Notes: generated by a model from the sequence alone, not told the origin. A stretch of 64,000 bases of DNA from an uncultured delta proteobacterium (GCA_903911145.1 CAIWCD010000014.1:124001-188000); one strand, 5' to 3'; counted from the first letter of the stretch, positions 53,100 to 62,368 are shown. Translations and numbers: made by a program.

Positions 53100-55628
53100 T
53101 TAATCAGCTCCAGTCGATGGTGCAGCAGTGGGAGGTGTGTTGGCCGCGACGCGGCGCTCGTTGAGGGCGAGCAGCGCGGGCAGCGCGAAGAGTGCGGCGG
53201 ACAAGCAGGTCAATTCGCCGATGACGGCGGTCAAGCCGAATGATTGTATCGCCTGGTTATCGGCGACAAGGAGCGCGGCATATCCAATCACCGTGGTCGC
53301 GGAGCAGAGCGCGACGGCGCCGCCGGAGGCCGCGAGCGCCGATTCGACCGAGGCTTCATGGCGCGTGCGCTCGTAGAGATTCACCGCGTAATCGACGCCG
53401 ATGCCAAACGTAATCGGCAGCACGGAGAAGTTGACGAAGTTGAATTGAATTCCGAAGAGCCCGAGCGCGCCGAACATCCAGAGCACGCCGAGGCAGAGCG
53501 GCCCGACCACCCAGAATGCGTGGCGCAGTGAGCGCAGCGCAATGAGGGTCAAGAGCGAGACGCCGAGAAAGCTGAATGCGCCGGCGAGGAGTCCGTCCCT
53601 GGAGATGATGCTGACGATATCGGCCGTCAGAACGATCTGTCCCGCGATGCGCGCCTGGGGCGCGACCGAATGTGCGGCGCCGCGGACCTCGGCCGCGTGC
53701 GCGACCTCCTCTCGGCCGTGGTGCGCGTCGGCGCCCAGCGTCGGATAGACCATCACCAGTTTTCCCGCGCTGCCGTCCTTCTCGTGGAAGAAGCGCTGCA
53801 TACGCTCGGGAACTTCCGAGAGCGAGACTGTGCGCAGTTGCGTCTTGTCGTGCAGACGCTGCACCAGGGGACGTAGGTCCTCGGGCAGATGCGCAATCAC
53901 CGCTGGGGTTAATTCATCGAAGAGCTGGCTTAATAAGATTAACTTGGTCGGCTGGTCCGCCGGCAGGAGCCCGGAGAGCGTGCGCACCGAATCGATCGTG
54001 CTCGCCTTCCCGCGCTCCGCCTGGCTTTGCCTGGCCGCGGCGGCGACGGCGTTCGCCTCTTCGACGGAGTCGGTCAGCACCACTGTCGGCGTCTGATAAG
54101 ACTGCATGACCGCGTCGACGTGCGCGTCCCACGAGGCTGCGCCCTGCCGCAATCCGAGGCGACTGCCGAGTTTGGTGAAGTCGTAGAGAATCGGATCGCG
54201 CGCAAATCGGGCGACGCCGACGAACGAGGCCGCGAGCATGATTCCGACCGCCATCAACGTCGCAGCGGGCGCTCGCGTAATCGTCCGCGCATACCACGTC
54301 GCGAAACTGCCCACCGCTGCGCGCGCGCGCTTCCCCTCGACCGGCAGCGGCCGGAATCGCTCGACGAGCGCCACCAGCGGCGGCATTCCGAGATAGGTCG
54401 CAATCCAGCAGAGGAGCATTCCATAGAAGCCCATCAAGCCGAATTGATTAAAACCGCGGAAGCGGACGAACATTAACGTGCCGTAACTGACCGCCGCCGC
54501 CGCGCTTGCACAGAGCGTCGCGGGCCAGGTGCTGGTTAATGCAATGCGCATTGCCTCGGCGAGCGGCTTCTTTCTCCGCTGCTCCTCGAAACAGCGCGCG
54601 AGCAGAATCACGCCGGGATTAATCCCGTTGCCGACGATGATGCTGCCGAGGAAGGCGGTGTTGGGATTGAGGTAATGAATCAACACGCGCGCGATCGCGA
54701 AGTTGATGGTGACGCCCGCGAAGAGGGGCAATACCAGCAATGGAATTGCGCGCAGCGTCCGGTAATAGAGCAGCAGCGCGAGGCCGACGAAGAGCAGCAC
54801 CAGCACCGACGAGAGCATCAGGTCGCGCACCAGCGCCTCCTGCGCTTCAATCACCGAGCGGATTTCGCCGCCATAGCCGACATAGATTGACGGGTGATAT
54901 CTCGCGGGATTGACCTCCGCGACGACCGCCTCCACCGCGTGCGTCATCTCCAGGTTATGGGCGAGCGTAACGCCGACATCGGGCGGCGTGAGGAAGATCA
55001 CGAACGTCTGGTTGTTCTCTCCAGCGAGATATCCGTTGGGATATCGATCGAGTTGCTTGAAGGCCGCGCGCAGCTTGTCGAGTCCGCGGCGGATCTCCGG
55101 ATCGTCGACGGCGCTGTCGATGGTTTCAGGCGGCGCCGCATCGTCGTCGCTGAGATCGACCGCGAGGGGATTGGCCTTTCGCACGGCCTCGTGGCGGGCG
55201 TGGCGCAGATGGTCGAGCGTCGATTGCAGATCCTTCACGTCGGTGTAGAGCGCGCCGTGGGTCTCGAACCAGGCCTTCTCTTCATCGATGCGATCATCGA
55301 CACGCGCCACCAGCGTGGGCGGGAGCTTGCGCAGCCGTTCTGCGAGCGCATCGACGAACTTCGCGCCAGCCGCGAAATCATCGCTGTGGATCACCAGTGT
55401 CAGATGCGAGAGCCCGCCGAGGCGCTGCTCCAGCTCATCAAGGCCCAGTGCGGCCGGCGCGCCTTTCGGCAGCAACTCGCGCAGGTCGGTATGCAGGTCG
55501 CCATACAGGCGAATCGTCCCTGGCAGTCCCGCGAGCAGCGCGGCGATCACGCAGGCAGACAGCATCCCAGCGCGCCGAAGCGAGAGGTCGCTCCAGTAGG
55601 TCAGGAAACGATCGATTGCGGCTCGCAT
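53100..55628 (-). CDS. MMPL/RND-family lipid transporter
   Basis: 842 residues with two RND halves: helix 1 at about 18-38, a periplasmic loop (about 40-270), five helices (about 275-435), a second loop (about 475-680) and five final helices (about 690-825). FGIGVDYAVN in the second half resembles the HpnN/MMPL lipid exporters. It is far less like the cluster exporter at 6768-9128, so the two have separate cargo. It contains at least six TTA codons, unusual for this genome. Confidence 0.82.
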   Translation of the reverse strand: MRAAIDRFLTYWSDLSLRRAGMLSACVIAALLAGLPGTIRLYGDLHTDLRELLPKGAPAALGLDELEQRLGGLSHLTLVIHSDDFAAGAKFVDALAERLRKLPPTLVARVDDRIDEEKAWFETHGALYTDVKDLQSTLDHLRHARHEAVRKANPLAVDLSDDDAAPPETIDSAVDDPEIRRGLDKLRAAFKQLDRYPNGYLAGENNQTFVIFLTPPDVGVTLAHNLEMTHAVEAVVAEVNPARYHPSIYVGYGGEIRSVIEAQEALVRDLMLSSVLVLLFVGLALLLYYRTLRAIPLLVLPLFAGVTINFAIARVLIHYLNPNTAFLGSIIVGNGINPGVILLARCFEEQRRKKPLAEAMRIALTSTWPATLCASAAAAVSYGTLMFVRFRGFNQFGLMGFYGMLLCWIATYLGMPPLVALVERFRPLPVEGKRARAAVGSFATWYARTITRAPAATLMAVGIMLAASFVGVARFARDPILYDFTKLGSRLGLRQGAASWDAHVDAVMQSYQTPTVVLTDSVEEANAVAAAARQSQAERGKASTIDSVRTLSGLLPADQPTKLILLSQLFDELTPAVIAHLPEDLRPLVQRLHDKTQLRTVSLSEVPERMQRFFHEKDGSAGKLVMVYPTLGADAHHGREEVAHAAEVRGAAHSVAPQARIAGQIVLTADIVSIISRDGLLAGAFSFLGVSLLTLIALRSLRHAFWVVGPLCLGVLWMFGALGLFGIQFNFVNFSVLPITFGIGVDYAVNLYERTRHEASVESALAASGGAVALCSATTVIGYAALLVADNQAIQSFGLTAVIGELTCLSAALFALPALLALNERRVAANTPPTAAPSTGAD

Positions 55629-55661
55629 AGCGACGTTGATTCTCTCGAGATCGCGGTGCGG

Positions 55662-57005
55662 CTATGCCGCGTTGTGCCTGCGAGCGACCTGCGCGATTGC
55701 TTCTCGCAGAAGGCCGAGGCCCGTCAGCGCCGTCGCTGCGTCAATCGTCAGCGCAGGCTGCAAACGGATGCAGTGCGTGTAGCTCATCGCCAGAAGGCCG
55801 CGCTTGAGGCCCTCTTGAAAAATCTCCTCGCACAGCTTCTTCGCGAGCGGCTCCTTCGTCTTGCGATCGGCCACCAGCTCGACGGCGAGGAAGAGGCCTT
55901 CGCCGCGAACATCGCCGACCCAGCGAAGCGACTCCTTCCACGTCTTGAGCTCATTGAGCATCGTTGCGCCAACCGTGCGCACGTTCTCGAGGACATTCTC
56001 TGCTTTGAGCGTGCGAATCGACGCCAGCGCCGCTGCGGCCGCGAGGGGATTGCCGCCATAGCTCGACGACGATCCGCTTGGATTGCTCCACGGCTTCGCC
56101 TGCGCGATCTCGCTCTTGGCCAGCACGCCGCTCACGGGGAAGCCGCTCGCGAAGGCCTTGCCCAGGGTAATGAGGTCGGGCGTGACGCCGCTGCGCTCGC
56201 AGGCAAACCAGCGCCCCGTGCGGCCGAAGCCGGTAATCATCTCGTCGGAGATGAAGAGCGCGTCGTTCTCCTTCGCGAGCTCATAGGCGCGCTGCACGAA
56301 CTCCGGCGGCGGAATCACATTGCCCGCAGTGCCCTGCAGCGGCTCGACAATCACCGCCGCGATGCTGCCCGCCGTTGAGTTCTTGAGCTGCTCGCGCGCG
56401 AGATCGGCGCAGGCAATTCCGCAGCTGGGATATTCGAGCTTTAATGGACAGCGATAGCAATTCGCATAGGGCAGCTTATGCCCCGGAGGTATCGGCCCAT
56501 AGGTCTTCGCATTGCCCGCGCCATTGACCGCCAGCGTGCCGAGCGTCTTGCCGTGGAAGCCGCCCCAGAAGCCGACCATCTCGTGGTGGCCCGTCGCATT
56601 CTTCGCCAGGCGGAAGGCGCTCTCCACCGCCTCGGCACCGCTGGAATAGAGCTGGAGCCGATCGACTCCCTTCGGCGCGACGCTCGCGACCTCCTGCACG
56701 AGCTGCGCGCGCACGGCGGTCGTGAACGAGCCGACCGTCGACTTCTCGATCTGCGCGTGGAGCGCCTCTTTATAAGCAGGGTGGCCGTGGCCGAGGGCAT
56801 TAACTCCGATACCGCCGATTAGATCGACGAAGCGATTCCCGTCGACGTCTTCGATCACCGAGCCCTGCGCCCGCTCCACCGCGATGCCGCTCGAGAGCGC
56901 AAAGCCTTGCAGGCCGGGCGCGAGTTTCTCCTGCTCCTGCTCGAAGAGCGCCTTTGATTTTGGCCCGGGGATCTCGGTCTGGATATGCGGTGCGGTCAGG
57001 GTCAC
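55662..57005 (-). CDS. Class III PLP-dependent aminotransferase
   Basis: 447 residues. The PLP site is intact: the lysine in ITLGKAFASG and the DEMITGFGRTGR motif upstream. A CYRCPLKLEYPSCGIAC insert with four cysteines appears near residue 180-200 and is also seen in some archaeal-type class III enzymes. Substrates of the family include GABA, ornithine and beta-alanine. Within this lipid-like operon it may make an amino head group or long-chain amine. It starts at GTG, with AGAGGAG upstream. Confidence 0.83.
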   Translation of the reverse strand: MTLTAPHIQTEIPGPKSKALFEQEQEKLAPGLQGFALSSGIAVERAQGSVIEDVDGNRFVDLIGGIGVNALGHGHPAYKEALHAQIEKSTVGSFTTAVRAQLVQEVASVAPKGVDRLQLYSSGAEAVESAFRLAKNATGHHEMVGFWGGFHGKTLGTLAVNGAGNAKTYGPIPPGHKLPYANCYRCPLKLEYPSCGIACADLAREQLKNSTAGSIAAVIVEPLQGTAGNVIPPPEFVQRAYELAKENDALFISDEMITGFGRTGRWFACERSGVTPDLITLGKAFASGFPVSGVLAKSEIAQAKPWSNPSGSSSSYGGNPLAAAAALASIRTLKAENVLENVRTVGATMLNELKTWKESLRWVGDVRGEGLFLAVELVADRKTKEPLAKKLCEEIFQEGLKRGLLAMSYTHCIRLQPALTIDAATALTGLGLLREAIAQVARRHNAA

Positions 57006-57020
57006 GGCGGCAGAGCTCCT

Positions 57021-59420
57021 CTAGAACACCTGCAACGGCGGCTTATTCGCGTAGGCGAATTCGGTGATCGCGACACCCGTGTGCTCGACCGCGGGCTGCC
57101 CCGGCCTCTCGACGCGCACGGTGACCTTGTTCTCGTAGGTGTAGGCCATCGGCGCGGCCACGGCAGAGAGCAGGAAGCGGGAGAGCGGTCCCATCTCGGC
57201 GAGCACGTCCTCCTTGTAGAGCAACCGCTTCGCCTCGAGAGTGACGGTGACGGTCTCGCCCTTGGCTCCCTTGGCGAGCGCCGTCAGCTTCTGCGGCACG
57301 TCGTATTCGAAATGGCCACCCGACTCATGGTGCGGCTTTTCGAAGACCAGCGTCACGTCGCTCGAGCGCACTTCCATCTGCGCGCCGCGTGTCGAGTAGA
57401 GCCAGCCCTGGGGCGCGAGCGGCGAGCCTGCAGGGGGATAGAGAATCGCCAGCGCCGTGGACATCTCCTCGCCCGGCTTGGCCGCGCTGCCGTGCAGCTT
57501 GGCAGCTCCGATGAGTCCATCCTGCGCAGGAGCGTCGTGCTGCTGCTCATCGAACGCCGCCATGCGGATCGTCAGCGAGGCCGACTTGTATCCAGGCACG
57601 GTGCTGAAGCTGGTGTCCGCGTAGCAGTAGCCGCGGGTCTTGCGCGAGCCGCGATCGGCGCTCCAGACGGTGCCCTCGAACTTGCTGCGCAGCGCGAAGA
57701 TGGTCTGGTCGTAGAGCGCGCGTCCGCTCTCGTCAAAGCTGATCTGCCCGCCGCCGGGCCGCAGCGCCTGCGTCTCGGGGAACACCGTCGCGTCGATCAC
57801 CAGCTTGCGTCCGCCAAAGTGCACGTGCTGGCTTGCGTCGGCGCCGATGGTCAGCTGGTGCCCGCCCATCTCGATCGCGCCCGTGGGCCGCACCCGCCAA
57901 TCGTCCGGCTCGAATGTGTCCGCGTCTTCCGTCGTCGTGCCGTCCGGACTCACCACGACCGCGCGCACGGCGGCTTTGCCGCTCCCCGCGAGGCCTGCGT
58001 TCGAGACGAGAAACTGCACGCGCGAGAACGATCCATCTTCCGACGCGAAGAGGAAGCTGTAGCTCTCCGAGTAGAACGCCTCGGAGCGCAGCTTGGGGAG
58101 GAACCGCTCCTTGGTCATCTTGACGGTGTCATCGAGCGCGCTCGAGAAGCCGTGCACGCCCCGCTCATCCGCGAAGGGCGAGCCATAGGCCATCGAGAGA
58201 ACCGCCCACGCTGCAAGCCCCGACGCGACCGCGCCGAGCAAGGACAGCGCGGGGCGGCGCCGCTTGCTCTCGCCGCGAAAGACGAACCAGCGATGCAGCG
58301 GAAGATTCCACGCCAGCGAAACCACGATGCCGACCAGCACGCGCGCGAGATTGGGATTCCACTTGTATCCGTCGACCAGCATCATCACGCCGGACGTGTT
58401 GAAGAGCAGGCTCGTCAGCGAGATGGCCGCGTAGCGAGGAGCCTCGTTCCAGATCGGCGTCTTGTGGGTGCGGAAGGTCCAGTAGCGATTGATGGTGAAG
58501 TTGGTGACCGCGCCGCAGAGACAGCCGATCGCGACGGCGGTGCCAGCGCGGAGCCCGATCATCGGCGTCATCAGAATCGGGAAGGAGCCGTAATCGACCA
58601 ACGAGGCGGCGCCAGAAGCAACCCACGCACGCCCGAACCATCCCGCCATCTCGGGGCGCGTCACATCCGGAGACGGCGCGGGAGGAGGCGGCAGCTGCGC
58701 GAGATCGCGTTCGCGCAGCTCGCGGTAGATGAAGCGGAAGCGGCGGATGGCCGTGATGTTCGCCATCAGCGCGACGAGGCCGAGCACCACCAGCAGTGCG
58801 GGGAACACAGGACGCGTCGCTTCCGGCTCGAGCCAGCGCGAGATGTCCGGCGCCGCAAGACCGGCGAGGCCCACGTAGAGCGCGCGCTCGCCGCGGTTCA
58901 TCGAGCCCATGCGCGCGTCGATGCCGCTGATCTCTCCCTTGGCGCGCGCGTAGGAGACGAGCAGGGCGCCGCCGAGAGACGAGAGCGCGAGCCAGAAGCC
59001 GAGCGGAAACGATCGGTAGTAGGCCGCGATGCCTGCAAACGTCGCGATCTCGGCGTAGCGATCAACCGCCGCGTCGATCAGCTCGCCCGCGTCTGATGCG
59101 GTCCCGCGCGCACGGGCGACCATTCCGTCGAGCGCGTCGAGGATCGCGCACGCGAGCACGAGACCTCCGCCCAGCGCCGGCTTGCCCAGCGCGAAGGCCA
59201 TCGCGCCGCCGAGCGCCGCCGCCATCGAGGCGCCAGTCAGCTGGTTGGGCGTCATGTGCAGCGCGTGCGCGGCCCGCTCGAGCCGCGTGAACATCCAATA
59301 GCCAAACTCGATGAGGAACCGGCCGAGGAAGACGCTGCCCGGCTCCTTCTTGGCGCGGTCGTGCTGAAATCGCCCATAGAGGGCGACGCGCACGGCATAG
59401 GAGCCGAGCAGCAGGACCAC
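57021..59420 (-). CDS. CDP-alcohol phosphotransferase + GtrA + lipocalin-like fusion
   Basis: 799 residues from GTG (a CTG at 59447 would add nine hydrophobic residues behind a GAGGG site). Residues about 50-240 are a CDP-alcohol phosphotransferase with the exact motif DG-x2-AR-x8-G-x3-D-x3-D (98-120). About 265-385 is a GtrA-like four-helix domain, usually linked to polyprenyl-sugar flipping. After a final helix, about 420-799 is a beta-rich region with FYSESYSFLFASEDGSF, resembling lipocalin-type carotenoid-hydratase/Svf1 folds (low certainty). The membrane parts predict a head-group transfer enzyme with a periplasmic lipid-binding domain. Confidence 0.75.
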   Translation of the reverse strand: MVLLLGSYAVRVALYGRFQHDRAKKEPGSVFLGRFLIEFGYWMFTRLERAAHALHMTPNQLTGASMAAALGGAMAFALGKPALGGGLVLACAILDALDGMVARARGTASDAGELIDAAVDRYAEIATFAGIAAYYRSFPLGFWLALSSLGGALLVSYARAKGEISGIDARMGSMNRGERALYVGLAGLAAPDISRWLEPEATRPVFPALLVVLGLVALMANITAIRRFRFIYRELRERDLAQLPPPPAPSPDVTRPEMAGWFGRAWVASGAASLVDYGSFPILMTPMIGLRAGTAVAIGCLCGAVTNFTINRYWTFRTHKTPIWNEAPRYAAISLTSLLFNTSGVMMLVDGYKWNPNLARVLVGIVVSLAWNLPLHRWFVFRGESKRRRPALSLLGAVASGLAAWAVLSMAYGSPFADERGVHGFSSALDDTVKMTKERFLPKLRSEAFYSESYSFLFASEDGSFSRVQFLVSNAGLAGSGKAAVRAVVVSPDGTTTEDADTFEPDDWRVRPTGAIEMGGHQLTIGADASQHVHFGGRKLVIDATVFPETQALRPGGGQISFDESGRALYDQTIFALRSKFEGTVWSADRGSRKTRGYCYADTSFSTVPGYKSASLTIRMAAFDEQQHDAPAQDGLIGAAKLHGSAAKPGEEMSTALAILYPPAGSPLAPQGWLYSTRGAQMEVRSSDVTLVFEKPHHESGGHFEYDVPQKLTALAKGAKGETVTVTLEAKRLLYKEDVLAEMGPLSRFLLSAVAAPMAYTYENKVTVRVERPGQPAVEHTGVAITEFAYANKPPLQVF

Positions 59421-59712
59421 CAGCGCAAGCAGGCCGAGAAGAATCAGGGAAACCCTCGAAGATGCGGACAGCGCGCGACATCAACAACGGAGCGCTGTCC
59501 CTCGGTGAATTGGCGGTCCAGTAACCGAACTGTGACGATTTCGCAAGGCGTCGGGCCTCGGTCAAATCGCGCGCGGATCGGCAACGGGATCGCCATGTTG
59601 ACTCGGGATGCGCCCCGATGTGACCGGTGTCGGAAATCCGAGCGAGATTCTTTCTCTCCCGCGGCCGACGAATGTGGCGCTCGGGCCGCTGCGCAAACTC
59701 GCTTCCATCGCG
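59421..59712. promoter_or_regulatory. Upstream region of the four-gene lipid operon
   Basis: 292 bases without a gene. It contains an inverted repeat GACAGCGC/GCGCTGTC near 59470-59505 and the motif GTAACCGAACTGTGACGAT at about 59520-59538. A very similar sequence lies before the HDOD gene (about 60654-60672). The latter part overlaps nothing visible. This is the likely place of the operon's promoter; no -35/-10 pair is certain. Confidence 0.4.
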
Positions 59713-60594
59713 CTACGGCGCGCGGCGAGGTGCTCCCGTTGCAGGTGGGCTCGTGCCAGTCGGTCGGCTCGGCGGCGGCGCAGCTGGCGGTGCCGGTGGG
59801 GCATGGGCCGGTGGCCTCGGCAGCACCGCGAGCATCAGAGGCAGCGGCGTGCCCGGCGTCGCGACACTCTCCTCGATCTGCTCCCCGCGCAGAACCATCG
59901 TCGCCTCCGGTCCTCCGTCGAGATTGAGCGCCTCGACCGCGCCCATCTGCTCAGCGAGGAAGCGGGCCACGTCGCGTCGTACCGCCGGCCACTGCGTCGC
60001 GAAGAAGAGCAGCCGCCCATCGCGCAGGACGGCCACGGCCGCGGTCCGGCTCGATTCGGCGCAGTAGCCCGCGCTCAGGCAGCCCGGGACGCCGCCGCGG
60101 ACGAGCGAGGGAAAGCTCTTGAGCGCCTCGCTCCAATCGCTGGCGAGAAATTCGTCCGGCGTGAGGATGCGGGCCGCAGGTCCGGCCGCACTGCTCGCCT
60201 GCGCACCGAGGTAGAGCGCGTCGCGCACGTGGCAACCCGCGCCATGCACCAGCTTGCCGCTCGAGATCAAGTCGCAGGTCGGCCGCACCGTGTGCTCGAG
60301 CGAATAGTACGAGCCGTTGACGAGCAGGAGCGCGGCTGGATTGCGCGCGCGCCACTCGGCGATGCGCGGCGTCTGCGGATCGAACTGCACCGAGAGTTGG
60401 ACCTGCGCGGGGTCGACGAGCGACAGCCGCGCCCCCCATCGCGCGTCGGCTCCGAGCTCATCTCCGCGCGCCGCCTGCACTCCCGGCGCTATCTCACGCC
60501 ACGGCGAAGCGCGGACGTCCTCGCCTGCATCGGCGCGCAGAGCGGCCGCGATCAGCAGCAGTCCAAGGGCAACGGGGGTGACAAAAGCGCGCAT
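59713..60594 (-). CDS. Secreted phosphodiester glycosidase (NAGPA-like)
   Basis: 293 residues with a signal peptide (1-24, ending LRADAG). VNGSYYS, RGGVPGCLS and NLDGGPEATMVL match the conserved motifs of the phosphodiester glycosidase family (NAGPA, PF09992-type). The family hydrolyses sugar phosphodiesters and in bacteria acts on exopolysaccharide or wall polymers. The C-terminus is a proline/alanine-rich tail of about 35 residues. The substrate is unknown. Confidence 0.8.
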   Translation of the reverse strand: MRAFVTPVALGLLLIAAALRADAGEDVRASPWREIAPGVQAARGDELGADARWGARLSLVDPAQVQLSVQFDPQTPRIAEWRARNPAALLLVNGSYYSLEHTVRPTCDLISSGKLVHGAGCHVRDALYLGAQASSAAGPAARILTPDEFLASDWSEALKSFPSLVRGGVPGCLSAGYCAESSRTAAVAVLRDGRLLFFATQWPAVRRDVARFLAEQMGAVEALNLDGGPEATMVLRGEQIEESVATPGTPLPLMLAVLPRPPAHAPPAPPAAPPPSRPTGTSPPATGAPRRAP

Positions 60595-60671
60595 CGATGC
60601 GATAAAATCCTTGGCAGTTGTCAAGGCCAAAAAGGTGACAGGCTTTCCCGCCATGTTACCAAACTGAGACG

Positions 60672-61627
60672 ATGACGATATTCGCAAAAGCCGATTTCGC
60701 GAACTCCGACGCGCTTCGGGCTGCAGCCGAGCGCGCGATCGCGGAAAACAGGCTGCCCTCTCCCGCGTTGCCGCACGCGGTGCAGAAGCTGATCGAACTG
60801 ACCGCCGCCCGATGGCCTCGTTCGACGAGGCGGTGACGGTGCTCGCCGGAGCGCCTCTGCTCGCCGGACGAATTGCGCGCCGCGTGCGCATGGGCATCGT
60901 CGGCCAGGGAACGTCTCCTGGCGCGGTGGCGGGGGATCCGCCGAAGCCACAGACAGGGCCGTCGAAGAAACCGGATGCGCGGGAGCTCAAGCAGATCGCG
61001 CTTCGGCTCGGACTCATCGGGCTGCGCGACCTCGCCTATGAGCTCTCTGCTGGTGCGCTCATCTTTCACGCACCGGGCGCTCGGGACTCGATGCGCGTGC
61101 TGCGCCGTCACAGCCTGGTGGTCGCGCATCTCTCTCGCATCATCTGCAAACACATCTCGATCGACGTCGACGAACCGTTCATGGCTGGCCTGCTCCACGA
61201 CGCCGGCTGGGGACTGACGCTGCGCGAGGTCTGCCGCTCGGAAGAGCCGCCGGCGAATCTCATCCCGCTCATTTCCGCGATGGACGCCGTCCACGTCGCC
61301 GCCACGCGGAGGCTCGCCAAGGATTGGCTCCTCTCGGCGGACGCGCAGAGCGCACTCGAAAATCATCACGAGCCCGATCTGGCGAAGGCGCCTCCCGTCG
61401 CGGCGGTCGTCGCGCTCGCGCAGGACCTGTCGATCCCCTGGATTCGCGGCCTCGACAAGAGCCAGTTGAGCGCCAACGCGCAGATGCTCGCCACCTGGAC
61501 GTGCGACGCGATTCCCGTCGGCCAGCGCGAATCGGCCCGCCAACGGCTGCGCATTGACACCGAGGCGTGGCGACGTATTTCGCTCGCCGCGACCACGCTC
61601 GACCCGCGCCGCCTCATGGGCTCGTAG
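60672..61627 (+). pseudogene. HDOD-domain protein gene with a one-base frameshift
   Basis: An ATG at 60672 opens a frame with a clear HDOD start (ALPHAVQKLIELTA) that ends at a TGA at 60834-60836. The family continues in another frame from about 60812 (SFDEAVTVLAGAPLLAGRIA) through GLLHDAGWG to the stop at 61627. Insertion of one base near 60807 would restore a single reading frame of about 318 residues. Either the gene is broken, the base is a sequence error, or the ribosome shifts frame. HDOD proteins often regulate motility and signalling, and flagellar genes follow. Confidence 0.8.
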
Positions 61628-61687
61628 CGCGCAGATGATCTGTCGGCGCAGATCGTTTGAACACCAATCATTGCTATGCAACAGATC
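61628..61687. other. Intergenic stretch between HDOD gene and flagellar genes
   Basis: Sixty bases with a small hairpin (GATCTG/CAGATC, about 61638-61655) that could end transcription from both sides, and a GAACACCAATCATTG segment (61659-61673) related to the IGTP repeat unit in the helicase gene. Confidence 0.35.
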
Positions 61688-61978
61688 TCAACGCCGCGGC
61701 CCTTGTCCGTAGGCGCCGATTGCACGGCGTGAACTTCCGCCCTGCGTGATCGCCACGCGCTGCACCGACTGCATCTCGAGCGCAACTGCCAGGGCGTCGG
61801 CCACCACAGTCCTCACGATCGTGCCCATTGGATCGGGCGGCAGCGGTCCTGCCGAGACGCGCTCGAACATCCGGCAGGCGACGAGCAGTTCGTTGGCGTG
61901 GTTGATCTCGCCACGGCGGAGCGCCGCAGTCACATCGCGAACCTCCGCGACAAAACTCTCGGCCTCCGCCTCGGTCAT
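61688..61978 (-). CDS. Small protein downstream of fliS, possible flagellar chaperone
   Basis: 96 residues from the ATG at 61978, seven bases after the fliS stop. It is mostly helical (ESFVAEVRDVTAALRRGEINHANELLVACRMFERV). In many genomes the gene after fliS is FliT-like or another flagellar chaperone, but the sequence is not diagnostic and I do not recognise it. An upstream in-frame ATG at 62020 would overlap fliS. Confidence 0.5.
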   Translation of the reverse strand: MTEAEAESFVAEVRDVTAALRRGEINHANELLVACRMFERVSAGPLPPDPMGTIVRTVVADALAVALEMQSVQRVAITQGGSSRRAIGAYGQGPRR

Positions 61979-61985
61979 CGGCAGC

Positions 61986-62354
61986 TCAGGCCGCGACGCG
62001 CACGGCCTGGGAGAAGGCATCGACGAGAGGCACGAACGCGCGCTCTGCTTCGCGTGCCGGCTTCGAGGTCCGCGTTGTCGACGCCTTGATCAGCCGCGCG
62101 CAGACGAACGTGTAGACAGAGGAGAGATTCGCGCAGAGCTCCGGCGCGACGTTGTGATCGAGCGTGCGCCGCAGGTACGCGACGATGTCCGTCGCCTTGA
62201 CGAGGAGCGCCGCGCCCTCGCGCTTGCGGCCCGCGTCGATCTCGGCCGCGCCGTTGCGGATGTGGCGCAGCGCCGTCTCGAAGAGCATCACCATCAGCCG
62301 CTCTCGAGAGGCCGTCTCGTTCTGAATGGTTCCGTATCGAGCTGCAGGATTCAT
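61986..62354 (-). CDS. fliS: Flagellin export chaperone FliS
   Basis: 122 residues. YGTIQNETASRERLMVMLFETALRHI is the FliS N-terminus, followed by helices typical of the five-helix chaperone. It binds flagellin in the cytoplasm and keeps it from premature assembly. It sits 14 bases after fliD in the usual flagellin-fliD-fliS order. Confidence 0.88.
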   Translation of the reverse strand: MNPAARYGTIQNETASRERLMVMLFETALRHIRNGAAEIDAGRKREGAALLVKATDIVAYLRRTLDHNVAPELCANLSSVYTFVCARLIKASTTRTSKPAREAERAFVPLVDAFSQAVRVAA

Positions 62355-62368
62355 GGTCTCTCCTTCAC

